Made by a program: the position numbers and the translations under genes. From Azonexaceae bacterium (lineage in GTDB: Bacteria > Pseudomonadota > Gammaproteobacteria > Burkholderiales > Rhodocyclaceae): a stretch of DNA of 64,000 nt. The notes under the pieces are model-generated. The model made no database searches and was not told where the DNA came from. It saw nothing but the letters and a program-made list of their open reading frames with translations. Within the stretch, counting starts at the first letter, position 1; every line of letters begins with the position of its first letter. This document shows positions 26,601 through 35,379 of this stretch, one piece after another. Location of the stretch: NCBI GenBank assembly GCA_009469665.1, contig SSTB01000238.1:11733-75732 (forward strand), given 5' to 3'.

Positions 26601-27437
26601 ATGAGCCACACCGAACCGTTCTTTCGCGAAGCCGGGTGCGGGCCGGGGGTGGTTTGTGCCCATTCGAACGCCAGTTCTTCGGCCCAGTGGCGTGATTTGC
26701 TCGATCTCCTGGCGCCGGATTTCCGGGTTTTGGCGGCCGATTCCTACGGTGCCGGCAGGAGTCCGGAATGGCCTTCCGACCGGGTTATCGGCCTGGGCGA
26801 CGAGGTCGCCCTCCTGGAGCCGGTGCTCGCCCGGGCCGGCGCTCCCCTGGCCCTGGTGGGCCACTCCTACGGCGGGGCGGTCGCCCTCGTGGCGGCCCTG
26901 GCCAACCCCGGCCGGGTGGGCGCCTTGGCGGTCTATGAACCGACGCTGTTTTCGCTGGTGGATGCCGATTCGCCGCCGCCCAACGCGGCCGATGGCATCC
27001 GGGACGTCGTCGCCGCGGCGGGGGCCGACCTCGATGCCGGCAACCGTGACGGGGCGGCCCGGCGCTTCATCGATTACTGGATGGGGACCGGCGCCTGGGA
27101 CCGGACGCCGGCCCAGCGCCAACCGGCCATCGCCGCCGCGACGACCAAGATGCGCCGCTGGGCCCACGCCCTGTTTAGCGAAGCGACACCCCTGACGGCT
27201 TTCCGGACACTCGACGTACCGGTGCTGTACATGGTCGGTAGGCGCTCCCCGGTGTCGGCCCGGGACGTGGCGCGTTTACTGGTTCCGGTCCTGCCCCGGG
27301 TGGAAGTGCGGGAATTCGAGGAACTCGGCCACATGGGGCCGATCACCCATCCACAGGTCGTGAACCGGGCGATCCAGGAGTTTCTCGTGCGGGTCTTGCT
27401 GCCCCGCCACGGGGCCCGGCCGGCAAAACGGGAGTAG
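26601..27437 (+). CDS. Alpha/beta hydrolase
   Basis: The 278-residue protein shows DSYGAGRS, the nucleophile elbow GHSYGG, YEPTLFSL after it and a late catalytic His in ELGHMGPITHP. It resembles haloperoxidase-like or ester hydrolases of the general alpha/beta class. Substrate is unknown. It begins 37 bases after the AT-richer gene but has normal GC, so a shared transcript is possible but not shown. Confidence 0.85.
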   Translation: MSHTEPFFREAGCGPGVVCAHSNASSSAQWRDLLDLLAPDFRVLAADSYGAGRSPEWPSDRVIGLGDEVALLEPVLARAGAPLALVGHSYGGAVALVAALANPGRVGALAVYEPTLFSLVDADSPPPNAADGIRDVVAAAGADLDAGNRDGAARRFIDYWMGTGAWDRTPAQRQPAIAAATTKMRRWAHALFSEATPLTAFRTLDVPVLYMVGRRSPVSARDVARLLVPVLPRVEVREFEELGHMGPITHPQVVNRAIQEFLVRVLLPRHGARPAKRE

Positions 27438-27525
27438 GCCCGGCGCAAGGTGCGGCGGGCGGCAGGCCGGGAGGCAGAGCGGCGGCGCCGCTTGACCCCG
27501 GCTTCCCGGTCGCCCGCTCCCGGCG

Positions 27526-28068
27526 TTACCGCTGGCGCCAGACCAGATCAGGGTCCGCCGCCCACCAGCCGGCCGCCCCCTGGCCGATCCATTCCTGGCC
27601 GAAGGTGTAGGAGGCGTAGGGCAGCCAGGCGTTGAGGTTGTCGCCACCATGGCCGACGGCGGCCGAGGCCTGGTTGTAGAGAAAGGCGCGGTCGCGATTC
27701 TCTTCCCGGATGAGTTCGTTCAGTTTCCCGTCTTCGCCGGGCTCCCGCCGGGCGACGAAGCCGCTGGCCGTGTTGCCGACCGCCCCCCGGTCGAGCCAGG
27801 GCTTGAGCCGAGGATGCCGGTCGCGCAGGCGTTTGACGGCCCGGCTGAGGTCGCCGCCGGAATAGAGGAGCGTATCGATCTCGCTGTCGGGGGCCTGGGC
27901 GTAGATCAGGGCGACGACCTGCCGGGCTTCGATTTCCGTGCCTTTGGCGGCTGTCTGGACGTTGATGTTGTGCACTTCGACCCCGGAACAGGCAGCAAGG
28001 AGCGCCGCCATCAAGCCGGCCACCAGAAGGTGCCGGCGCCGGATGGTGTGGTGTTGCCGCAGCTGCAT
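27526..28068 (-). CDS. DUF1318/YdbL-like lipoprotein
   Basis: The 180-residue protein has a lipoprotein signal with lipobox LLAAC after a long basic N-terminus. The C-terminal half fits DUF1318: GAVGNTASGFVARRE, then IREENRDRAFLYNQASAAVG, then a tryptophan-rich end. E. coli YdbL lies next to the YdbH AsmA-like protein; no such partner is here. Role unknown. Confidence 0.65.
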   Translation of the reverse strand: MQLRQHHTIRRRHLLVAGLMAALLAACSGVEVHNINVQTAAKGTEIEARQVVALIYAQAPDSEIDTLLYSGGDLSRAVKRLRDRHPRLKPWLDRGAVGNTASGFVARREPGEDGKLNELIREENRDRAFLYNQASAAVGHGGDNLNAWLPYASYTFGQEWIGQGAAGWWAADPDLVWRQR

Positions 28069-28121
28069 GCCCTTCTCCTGATGCCTGGCCTATCTTGGCG
28101 TCATTCTAGCAGGACGGCGGG

Positions 28122-28772
28122 TCAGGCGCGGCAGAGCCCGCAGGCGCGGCCCACCCCCAGCCAGCCCAGGACGGCCAGCCCGGCGAGCAGCGCGGCGCCG
28201 GCGGCGGCGCTGGCGGCCAGGGACTGGGCTTCGGCTTGCCGGCTCTGCCAGGCGGCGTCGAAGGCAGTGGCCTCCTTGGCGGTGCGTTCGGCAAGTAGCG
28301 CCGCCTGCTGGATGGTCTGGGCCGAGAGAATATTGACCTTGAACAGGGCTTCCCGCGCCACCTCCCAATCGGGGGCATTGCCGGTCATGGCCTTTTCCAG
28401 GCTGATGCGGAAGGTATCCATTTCGAGGACCAGGCGCTTGAGGGTTCCCGCCATGGGGCCGCTGTCGCCGGCCTCCTGGCCGAGCAGTTTCTGCAGGTCG
28501 GCATCGATGGCCAGGCGAAGCTCGGCGGCTTTCTCCTGGTAGCGCGGCCGGTCGATGACCGTCGAATAGTATTCGTTCATCGCCAGTTCGTAGCCCACAA
28601 CCTGGGCCTGCAGGTGGTTGGCCAGGCGGTAGGACTGGAAGTTGGCCTCCCGGGCGGCGCGGAGGTTCGCCCCAGCCTGGCCGAGCTTGAAGAAGGCGAA
28701 AAAGGCGACCAGGGCCACCGCCGCGGCAAGAAGGGCGGTCAAGGCAAGATAGAGGCGGTAGTTTCGGGTCAT
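28122..28772 (-). CDS. Membrane protein with a periplasmic four-helix-bundle sensor-like domain
   Basis: The 216 residues start with a membrane helix (LYLALTALLAAAVALVAFFA) and end with a second one (AAGAALLAGLAVLGWLG). Between them lies a long helical region of about 140 residues, as in the 4HB sensor domain of chemoreceptors and histidine kinases. There is no HAMP, kinase or MCP signalling part after the second helix; the protein ends within 15 residues. It may be a truncated receptor or a stand-alone sensor domain. A GTG at 28796 is an alternative start. Confidence 0.65.
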   Translation of the reverse strand: MTRNYRLYLALTALLAAAVALVAFFAFFKLGQAGANLRAAREANFQSYRLANHLQAQVVGYELAMNEYYSTVIDRPRYQEKAAELRLAIDADLQKLLGQEAGDSGPMAGTLKRLVLEMDTFRISLEKAMTGNAPDWEVAREALFKVNILSAQTIQQAALLAERTAKEATAFDAAWQSRQAEAQSLAASAAAGAALLAGLAVLGWLGVGRACGLCRA

Positions 28773-28842
28773 GGCGGCGGACTGGAGAATAAACACTTCC
28801 GATTAGTCGAAACCGGGGAAAAAACCTTAGAAAAACCGTGGA

Positions 28843-28888
28843 AACCGCCGAACAATCGGCTCAATAGCCCCAAGTCCGGCGGTTTTTT
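28843..28888 (+). terminator. Possible plus-strand intrinsic terminator without an obvious gene
   Basis: AACCGCCG and CGGCGGTT form an 8-bp stem around a 26-base loop, followed by TTTTTT on the plus strand. Both flanking genes are on the minus strand, so its partner transcript is not apparent. The long loop lowers confidence. Confidence 0.3.
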
Positions 28889-28900
28889 GCGACCCTTTGG

Positions 28901-29428
28901 TCAATTGCGGCGGAAGAAGTGGTAGTCGGCGGAGTATTCCACATGAACGCGGCGGCCCACCGCCCTGGCGTCGCAGCCGCCTTCGGGCGCCACGCCGCCC
29001 CGGGTGTTGAGCCGCTGCACGCTGGTGACGCCGCCGAAGAGTCCGTTTCCTTCCGCCGCCGTGGTCAGGAGCAGCCAGGGAATATTGCCCGGGCCGCCGT
29101 CCTGGCGACCCTTGACGCTACCCTTGATGCGGCTGCCGTCGTTGGCTTCCCAGGTCGGGCCGGCGTAGTGGTTGCCGACGACCTTGCCGGCGGCGTCGGG
29201 AATCAGCGCCTGGGGGGCGATGAATGCCCACTGGTAGGCGTCCGGTTTGTCCTTGCCGGCCTGGCATTCGTAGATCTGGACGCCGCGCAGGGGAATGACG
29301 GCGGCGGTGGTTTCATCCGGGGCCGTACGGATGGCGGGGTCGAGGCCGGCGGCTGTCGCGCCGCCGGCTGCAATGCTGGCGACGAGGGCGAAAACGGCGG
29401 CGGGAGCGCGGCGAATGGCGGTTTTCAT
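28901..29428 (-). CDS. Exported DUF3455 protein
   Basis: The 175-residue protein has a signal peptide (ending GGATAAG) and DUF3455 features: GVQIYECQAG, YQWAFIAPQA, HYAGPTWEANDGSRIKG, and IPWLLLTT with a following cysteine. Function unknown; the family is widespread in bacteria and fungi. AAAGGAAATGCC precedes the ATG. It lies 32 bases after sodC on the same strand and is probably co-transcribed with it. Confidence 0.8.
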   Translation of the reverse strand: MKTAIRRAPAAVFALVASIAAGGATAAGLDPAIRTAPDETTAAVIPLRGVQIYECQAGKDKPDAYQWAFIAPQALIPDAAGKVVGNHYAGPTWEANDGSRIKGSVKGRQDGGPGNIPWLLLTTAAEGNGLFGGVTSVQRLNTRGGVAPEGGCDARAVGRRVHVEYSADYHFFRRN

Positions 29429-29460
29429 GGCATTTCCTTTGCGGTTGGTCTGGCGGTCGA

Positions 29461-30009
29461 TCATTCGGCCCGGACCACGGCGCAGGCGATGCGCGGGCCG
29501 GAATTGCCGGTGGGTTGGGTGGTGTAGTCGTCGGGATCGCGGTGGACGATGAGGCCCTTGCCGACGACGCTGGTCGGCCCGGCGGCGACGGTCATCAGGT
29601 CCACCTCAACGCGATAGCGGGCATTGCCCGTGCTGTCGGCGCGGATCGCCGGCAGGTCGCCGACGTGGCGTTCGGCGGTGGCGCCGTGGGCATGGGGTTT
29701 GCCCAGGGGATTGAAATGGCCGCCTGCGCTCATGCCGTCGCCGGAGCTGCAGTCGCCTTTTTCGTGGACGTGAAAGCCGTGGTCGGCGTAGGGTTTCAAG
29801 CCACTGAGGGTGCCGCTGACCACGACTTTGTCACCCTGCTGGACCAATTCGATGCGGCCGGCAGCGGTATTGCCGCGGGTCGATTCCAGTTGCGCGACGG
29901 CACGAGGACCGGCGCCCGGCGGATTGGCGGCGCAGGCGGCAACGACGGCGGCGGCGAGGGCGGCCGCAGCGGCGGTGCGGGTACGCGGGGTGGACCAGGA
30001 TGCATTCAT
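29461..30009 (-). CDS. sodC: Periplasmic Cu,Zn superoxide dismutase
   Basis: The 182-residue protein has an N-terminal export signal with an AAC lipobox-like end, so it may be a lipoprotein. All metal-ligand motifs are visible: GFHVHEKGDC, GGHFNP, KPHAHG, RHVGDLP and GLIVHRDPDDY, plus the closing cysteine in RIACAVV. It converts superoxide to peroxide and O2 in the periplasm. GGAGAACATC supports the ATG before NASWS over one four codons upstream. Confidence 0.93.
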   Translation of the reverse strand: MNASWSTPRTRTAAAAALAAAVVAACAANPPGAGPRAVAQLESTRGNTAAGRIELVQQGDKVVVSGTLSGLKPYADHGFHVHEKGDCSSGDGMSAGGHFNPLGKPHAHGATAERHVGDLPAIRADSTGNARYRVEVDLMTVAAGPTSVVGKGLIVHRDPDDYTTQPTGNSGPRIACAVVRAE

Positions 30010-30021
30010 GATGTTCTCCAA

Positions 30022-30357
30022 TCAAAGCGGTGGGAATGGCTTGGGGCGACGGCCGCCGCCCCGGGGCGGCCCAACCGACAGACGGGGCGCCCGGACGGGA
30101 AAAGCAGCCGTTTCCCCTGGCACCATTACAAGGGGGTTTGAACGATTAATCCAATCGATTGACTGAATATTCACTATAGCCATAGACAATCAATAAGCCA
30201 CGCCTCAGACCCCGGCCGACGGGCCGGCCGGTGACAAATCCCCGTTCCGGGGCGGGAGCGGCCGACCCGTCGCCGTCCTGGCCGGACTGCCCGGCCGAAT
30301 TCTCGCCCCGGCGCGGGAACTGCACCCCATCTCCCGCCCCGGCCTGAGGCGGTCCGG
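30022..30357. other. Intergenic region upstream of sodC
   Basis: No gene is seen. A GC-rich half with several short hairpins flanks an AT-rich island near 30135-30200 that contains the palindrome CAATCGATTG. The island is the best place for the sodC promoter, but no clear -35/-10 pair was found. Confidence 0.5.
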
Positions 30358-30933
30358 TCAGTAGTCTTCGACCCTGAGGCGTCCGACGACGGTGAAGAAC
30401 ATCCGCCCCAGGGGCCGGACGACGAGCATTTCGCCGGGATCGACCCAGAGGTCGGTAAGGGCCTTGATGTGGGTGTTGTGGGTGACGATGATGCGGTTTC
30501 CGGGGCCGCCAACGGGGTCCGACAAGCGCTTGCGGATTTCCAGCAGGCGCTCGAAGTCGAAGGCCTCCCACCAGGGCTGGGGGCCGCGGTAGCCATTGAG
30601 GACATCCCACACCTCGTAATTGCCGAAGGCCAGCCGGGCGGTGTCCTGGCAGCGGCAATAGCGGCTCGAGAAGACCTCGCCGATGGCGGCGCCCCGCCTG
30701 GAGAAGGCGGCGCCCAGGGCCTTGGCTTCGGCGATGCCCCTGGGCGAGAGGTTGCGCTGGGTGGCGCAGTCGTCGTAGGTGAAACCGGGCGGGTCTTCGC
30801 CCCGCGGCGGGTCGGTCAGGGCATGGCGCATGATGACGACGTAGCCCCCCTTCTGCAGATGCTCCCAGGCCGCCTCGTCGGCCCGGACCAGCCCGGCCAG
30901 CAGCAGCACGACAATAGCGATGGCGATACGCAT
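30358..30933 (-). CDS. Exported histidine phosphatase family protein
   Basis: The 191-residue protein has a signal peptide (to residue 18, GLVRA) and the phosphoglycerate-mutase-like phosphatase core: MRHALTDPPRG with the nucleophilic His, the SSRYCRCQDTARLAFG segment with a second Arg, and the late VTHNTHIKAL with the second catalytic His. It should be a periplasmic phosphomonoesterase; the substrate is unknown. Ligands look intact. Confidence 0.85.
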   Translation of the reverse strand: MRIAIAIVVLLLAGLVRADEAAWEHLQKGGYVVIMRHALTDPPRGEDPPGFTYDDCATQRNLSPRGIAEAKALGAAFSRRGAAIGEVFSSRYCRCQDTARLAFGNYEVWDVLNGYRGPQPWWEAFDFERLLEIRKRLSDPVGGPGNRIIVTHNTHIKALTDLWVDPGEMLVVRPLGRMFFTVVGRLRVEDY

Positions 30934-31004
30934 GGCAAGCCCTCCCGTCGATTGGTTCGTCGGTTGGGCAACGCTGCCGGCGCCGGGTTCCGCCGGCGGC
31001 CGGC

Positions 31005-31032
31005 AAAAAAAACGGGGGCCGCGGCCCCCGTT
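31005..31032 (-). terminator. Rho-independent terminator after hom
   Basis: Read on the minus strand, AACGGGGGCC-GCGGCCCCCGTT forms a near-perfect palindromic stem followed by eight T. It lies 22 bases after the hom stop codon and ends the alaC-alaA-hom block. Confidence 0.92.
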
Positions 31033-31054
31033 GGCGCACCCTTGCGGCGACGGC

Positions 31055-32365
31055 CTACTGGAGTTCTTCCAGGCGAATGCGCTTGACTTGGCCCTTCTGG
31101 GCCGGCAGGGCTTCGATCTTGGCGATCGCCGAGTCGGCGGCGCTTTCCTGGCAGACGTGGGTGAGGATGATGATGTCGGTCTCGCCTTCGCCTTCTTCCG
31201 GCTCGCGCTGCAGCATGGCGTCGATGGAGATGCCCTGGTCGGCCAGGATGCGGGTGACGTCGGCCAGGACGCCGGGCTTGTCCTCGACCCGCAGGCGCAG
31301 GTAGTAGCCGGTCTCGATCGCGCTCATGGGCAGGATGGGCAGGCTGGACATGGAATCCGGCTGGAAGGCCAAGTGCGGCACCCGGTGTTCGGGATCGGCG
31401 GTGGCCAGGCGGGTGACGTCGACGATGTCGGCGATGACGGCGGAGGCCGTCGGCTCGGCACCGGCGCCCTTGCCGTAGTAGAGGGTGGCGCCGACGGCGT
31501 CGCCCTTGACCAGGACGGCGTTCATGGCGCCCTCGACGTTGGCCAGGAGGCGCTTGGCTGGAATCAGGGTGGGGTGGACGCGCAGCTCGATGCCGTTGGG
31601 GCGGCGTTTGGCGATGCCCAGCAGCTTGATGCGGTAGCCCAATTGTTCGGCGTATTTGATGTCGGCCGCTTCGAGCTTGGTGATGCCCTCGACGTAGGCC
31701 TTGTCGAACTGCACCGGAATGCCGAAGGCGATGGCGGCGATGAGGGTGGCCTTGTGGGCGGCGTCGACGCCTTCGATGTCGAAGGTGGGGTCGGCCTCGG
31801 CGTAACCCAGGCGCTGGGCCTCGGCCAGGACGTCGGCGAAGGACAGGCCCTTGTCGCGCATTTCGGAAAGGATGAAGTTGGTGGTGCCGTTGATGATGCC
31901 GGCCGCCCATTCGATGCGGTTGGCGGTGAGGCCCTCGCGCAGCGCCTTGATGATGGGGATTCCCCCAGCCACGGCGGCTTCGAAGGCGACCATGACGCCC
32001 TTGTTCTGGGCGGCGGTGAAAATCTCGCTGCCATGGACCGCCAGCAGCGCCTTGTTGGCGGTGACGACGTGCTTGCCGTTGGCGATGGCCTTGAGGACCA
32101 CCTCCTTGGCGACGCCGTAGCCGCCGATCAGTTCGACGATGATGTCGATTTCCGGATCATTGACCAGGGCGAAGGCATCGTCGGTGACGGTGCAGGCACC
32201 GCCGGTGACCTGCCGGGCGAGCTCCAGGTTCTTGTCGGCCACGGCGGTGATGCGGATCGGCCGGCCGGCGCGGCGGGCGATTTCTTCGGCATTGCGTTTG
32301 AGGACGGTCCAGGTGCCGCCGCCGACGGTACCGATGCCGATGAGGCCAACATTGATGGGTTTCAT
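31055..32365 (-). CDS. hom: Homoserine dehydrogenase
   Basis: The 436-residue protein starts with an NAD(P)-binding fold (VGLIGIGTVGGGTW), followed by the catalytic region (ITANKALLA-like segment reading VVTANKALLAVHG, and GINGTTNFIL-like reading IINGTTNFILSEM, then GYAEADPTFDIEGVDAAHK). It ends with an ACT domain (DKPGVLADVTRILADQGIS) for threonine feedback. It reduces aspartate semialdehyde to homoserine. The usual downstream thrC is missing here and lies about 22 kb away. Confidence 0.97.
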   Translation of the reverse strand: MKPINVGLIGIGTVGGGTWTVLKRNAEEIARRAGRPIRITAVADKNLELARQVTGGACTVTDDAFALVNDPEIDIIVELIGGYGVAKEVVLKAIANGKHVVTANKALLAVHGSEIFTAAQNKGVMVAFEAAVAGGIPIIKALREGLTANRIEWAAGIINGTTNFILSEMRDKGLSFADVLAEAQRLGYAEADPTFDIEGVDAAHKATLIAAIAFGIPVQFDKAYVEGITKLEAADIKYAEQLGYRIKLLGIAKRRPNGIELRVHPTLIPAKRLLANVEGAMNAVLVKGDAVGATLYYGKGAGAEPTASAVIADIVDVTRLATADPEHRVPHLAFQPDSMSSLPILPMSAIETGYYLRLRVEDKPGVLADVTRILADQGISIDAMLQREPEEGEGETDIIILTHVCQESAADSAIAKIEALPAQKGQVKRIRLEELQ

Positions 32366-32401
32366 AGGTTTTCAGGAAGGATGAAGAGGGTCGAGGAAGG
32401 G

Positions 32402-33631
32402 TTAGTGGGTGCCATGCCGCTTGCGATAGCCTTCAAGGAAACGGGCGACGCGGCCGATGGCCTCCTTGAGATCGTCTTCGTGGGGCAGGAAGACGAGGCG
32501 GAAGTGGTCCGGATGGGGCCAGTTGAAGCCGCTTCCCTGGACGAGGAGAACCTTTTCCTCCTGCAGCAGTTCGGCGATGAAGGCCTGGTCGTCCGCGATG
32601 GGATAAACCGTGGGGTCGAGGCGGGGGAACATGTAGAGGGTCGCCTTGGGCTTGACGCAACTGACGCCGGGGATGGCGTTAATCATCTCAAAGGCGACGT
32701 CGCGCTGGCGCCGCATGCGCCCGCCTTCGGCCACCAGGTCGTCGATGCTCTGGTAGCCGCCCAGGGCGGTCTGGATGCCGTGCTGGCCGGGAGCATTGGC
32801 GCAGAGGCGCATGGAGGCGAGCATGTCGAGGCCCTCGATGTAATCCCTGGCGTTGCGCTTGTCGCCAGAAACCACCAGCCAGCCGGCCCGGTAGCCGCAG
32901 GAGCGGTAGTTCTTGGACAGGCCGTTGAAAGTGATGGTCAGCACATCCTCGGAAAGGGAGGCGATGGCGGTGTGTTTCTCGCCGTCGTAGAGCACCTTGT
33001 CGTAGACCTCGTCGGAATAGATGATGAGGTTGTTCTCCCGGGCGATGGCGACGAGTTCCCGGAGCACGGCGTCGGGGTAGAGGGCGCCGGTCGGGTTGTT
33101 GGGGTTGATGACGACGAGGGCCCGGGTGTTGGGCGTGATCTTGGCGCGGATATCGGCCAGATCGGGCAGCCAGCCGTTGGCCTCGTCGCACAGGTAGTGT
33201 TTCGGCGTGCCGCCGGAAAGGCTGATCGCCGCCGTCCACAGCGGGTAGTCGGGAGCCGGCACCAGCACCTCGTCGCCGGCGTCGAGCAGGGCGTTCATGG
33301 CCATGACGATGAGTTCGGAGACGCCGTTGCCGATGTAGATGTCTTCCAGCGTCACGCCCTTGATGTGCTTCTGCTGGCAGTAGTGCATGATCGCCTTGCG
33401 GGCGGCGAAGATGCCCTTGGAATCGGTGTAGCCCGCCGCGTTGGGCAGGTTGCGGATGATGTCCTGCTGAATCTCTTCCGGCGAATCGAAGCCGAAGGCG
33501 GCCAGGTTGCCAATGTTGAGCTTGATGATCTTGTGGCCTTCTTCCTCCATCTGCTTGGCCTTCTGCAGCACGGGGCCGCGAATGTCGTAGCAGACGTTGG
33601 CGAGTTTGGCGGATTTCTTGATGGGTTGCAT
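32402..33631 (-). CDS. alaA: Alanine transaminase, AlaA (YfbQ) type
   Basis: The 409-residue class I aminotransferase begins KSAKLANVCYDIRGPVLQKA as in E. coli AlaA. It shows NIGNLAAFGF, PDYPLWTAAISLSGG, VVINPNNPTGALY, SDEVYDKVLYDG and the PLP lysine in FNGLSKNYRSCGYRAGW. It makes alanine from pyruvate and glutamate. It lies between alaC and hom with gaps of 14 and 36 bases, so the three form one operon. Confidence 0.93.
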   Translation of the reverse strand: MQPIKKSAKLANVCYDIRGPVLQKAKQMEEEGHKIIKLNIGNLAAFGFDSPEEIQQDIIRNLPNAAGYTDSKGIFAARKAIMHYCQQKHIKGVTLEDIYIGNGVSELIVMAMNALLDAGDEVLVPAPDYPLWTAAISLSGGTPKHYLCDEANGWLPDLADIRAKITPNTRALVVINPNNPTGALYPDAVLRELVAIARENNLIIYSDEVYDKVLYDGEKHTAIASLSEDVLTITFNGLSKNYRSCGYRAGWLVVSGDKRNARDYIEGLDMLASMRLCANAPGQHGIQTALGGYQSIDDLVAEGGRMRRQRDVAFEMINAIPGVSCVKPKATLYMFPRLDPTVYPIADDQAFIAELLQEEKVLLVQGSGFNWPHPDHFRLVFLPHEDDLKEAIGRVARFLEGYRKRHGTH

Positions 33632-33645
33632 TGCCGCTGTTTTCC

Positions 33646-34830
33646 TTAGAGCAGTCCGTCTTTGCGGAACATATCCTTGATACCACGAACCGCCTGCCGG
33701 GTCCGTTCCTCGTTTTCGATGAGGGCGAAGCGCACGTGATCGTCGCCGTATTCGCCGAAGCCGACCCCCGGCGACACCGCCACCTTGGCTTCGGCCAGAA
33801 GCTTCTTGGCGAATTCGAGGGAACCCATGGCCAGGTAGGCGTCGGGAATCTTGGCCCAGATGTACATCGAGGCCTTGGGCACCTCGACCATCCAGCCCGC
33901 CTCGTGCAGCCCCTTGGCGAGCACGTCGCGGCGGTTCTGGTACATGGCGCGGATTTCCTCGACGCAGTCCTGGGGGCCGTCGAGGGCGATGATCGAAGCC
34001 ACCTGGATGGGCGTGAAGGTGCCGTAGTCGTGGTAGCTCTTGATACGGGCCAGGGCCGCCACCAGTTCCTTGTTGCCGACCATGTAGCCGACCCGCCAGC
34101 CGGCCATGTTGTAGCTCTTGGACATGGTGAAGAATTCCACCGCGACGTCGCGGGCGCCCGCCACCTGCATGATCGACGGCGCCTGCCAGCCGTCGAAGAC
34201 GATGTCGGCGTAGGCCAGGTCGTGCACCACCAGAATGTCGTGCTGCTTGGCCAGGGCCACGACCCGCTCGAAGAATTCCAGCTCGACGCAGCGCGCCGTC
34301 GGGTTGGAGGGAAAGCCCAGGATCATCATCTTGGGCTTGGGCGTGCATTCCTTGATGGCGCGCTGCAGCTCGTCGAAGAAGTCGACGTCCGGGGTCATGC
34401 GCACCGAGCGGATGTCGGCTCCGGCGATGATGGCGCCGTAGATGTGGATGGGGTAGCTGGGATTGGGCACCAGCACGGTGTCGCCGCGGTCCAGGGTGGC
34501 CAGCATGAGGTGGGCCAGGCCCTCCTTCGAGCCGATGGTGACGATGGCTTCCGATTCCGGGTTGAATTCGACGTCGTAGCGCCGCTTGTACCAGTCGCAA
34601 ATCGACTTCCGGAGCCGCGGGATGCCCTTGGAAAGCGAATAGCCGTGGGTGTTCTCGCGCTGGGCCGCTTCCACCAGCTTGTCGGTGATGTGGCGGGGCG
34701 TCGGCTGGTCGGGGTTGCCCATGCTCATGTCGATGATGTCCTCGCCGCGGCGACGGGCAGCCATCTTCAACTCACCGGTGATGTTGAAGACATAGGGCGG
34801 CAGGCGCTGGATGCGGGGAAACTCTCTCAT
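33646..34830 (-). CDS. alaC: Alanine transaminase, AlaC (YfdZ) type
   Basis: The 394-residue class I aminotransferase starts [20 protein letters not shown], a signature of AlaC. It shows [50 protein letters not shown] and the PLP lysine in [15 protein letters not shown]. It is the promoter-proximal gene of the alaC-alaA-hom operon. Having AlaC and AlaA side by side is unusual; their roles may overlap or differ in amino-acid preference. Confidence 0.93.
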   Translation of the reverse strand: MREFPRIQRLPPYVFNITGELKMAARRRGEDIIDMSMGNPDQPTPRHITDKLVEAAQRENTHGYSLSKGIPRLRKSICDWYKRRYDVEFNPESEAIVTIGSKEGLAHLMLATLDRGDTVLVPNPSYPIHIYGAIIAGADIRSVRMTPDVDFFDELQRAIKECTPKPKMMILGFPSNPTARCVELEFFERVVALAKQHDILVVHDLAYADIVFDGWQAPSIMQVAGARDVAVEFFTMSKSYNMAGWRVGYMVGNKELVAALARIKSYHDYGTFTPIQVASIIALDGPQDCVEEIRAMYQNRRDVLAKGLHEAGWMVEVPKASMYIWAKIPDAYLAMGSLEFAKKLLAEAKVAVSPGVGFGEYGDDHVRFALIENEERTRQAVRGIKDMFRKDGLL

Positions 34831-34937
34831 GGGGGACGGTCCGAAGGGCTTGGGCGAAAAGGTATAATCCTACTTTATCGCCCGGTGCACCGCAATTTCG
34901 GCGGGGCCGGCGACCCGACTTCCGGATTCCCCAGACC

Positions 34938-35309
34938 ATGAAGCTGCATCTTTCCAACACCGCCGGCCTCAACATCTTCACCGCCTACGGCGACGGCTAT
35001 GTGGCGATCAATCACCAGCGCCACGAAAGCAACGTCATCGTCCTGCCGGAATCGCTGTACACCGACTGGACCAGCGCCCGGGTCGACAGCCTGGGGGAAG
35101 CCGACATGGCGAAACTGCTCGCCCTGGGAAGCGAAATCGTCCTGCTCGGCACCGGCAGCCGCCTGCGCTTCCCCCCGGGCGCCCTCCTCCGCCCCTTCGC
35201 CCCGGCCGGGATCGGGCTCGAAGTGATGGACCTCCAGGCGGCCTGCCGCACCTACAACATCCTCGCCGCCGAAGGCCGCAAGGTGGCGGCGGCCCTGCTT
35301 TTCGACTGA
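34938..35309 (+). CDS. Mth938-like domain protein
   Basis: The 123-residue protein is a single Mth938/NDUFAF3-like domain with YGDGYVAINHQRHESNVIV, LLGTGSRLRFPP and a late AACRTYNILAAEGRKVAAALL. The eukaryotic relative assists complex I assembly; bacterial function is unclear. It is divergent from alaC. A TATAAT hexamer at 34863-34868 is a candidate -10, though the matching -35 is poor. Confidence 0.85.
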   Translation: MKLHLSNTAGLNIFTAYGDGYVAINHQRHESNVIVLPESLYTDWTSARVDSLGEADMAKLLALGSEIVLLGTGSRLRFPPGALLRPFAPAGIGLEVMDLQAACRTYNILAAEGRKVAAALLFD

Positions 35310-35379
35310 CCGGCCCCCTTCGCCGGCAAGCGGCGGGTAGTATGATGCAGGGCGAGCCGCCACCACAATAAAGACGCCC

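Noticed and set aside
30135..30200. Oxidative-stress regulator site (OxyR/SoxR) before sodC
   Set aside because: The AT-rich island has a short palindrome but does not match either motif adequately.
30920..33649. Plus-strand frame of about 900 codons
   Set aside because: It is opposite hom and alaA, which are certain; its translation is low-complexity G/D/V-rich.
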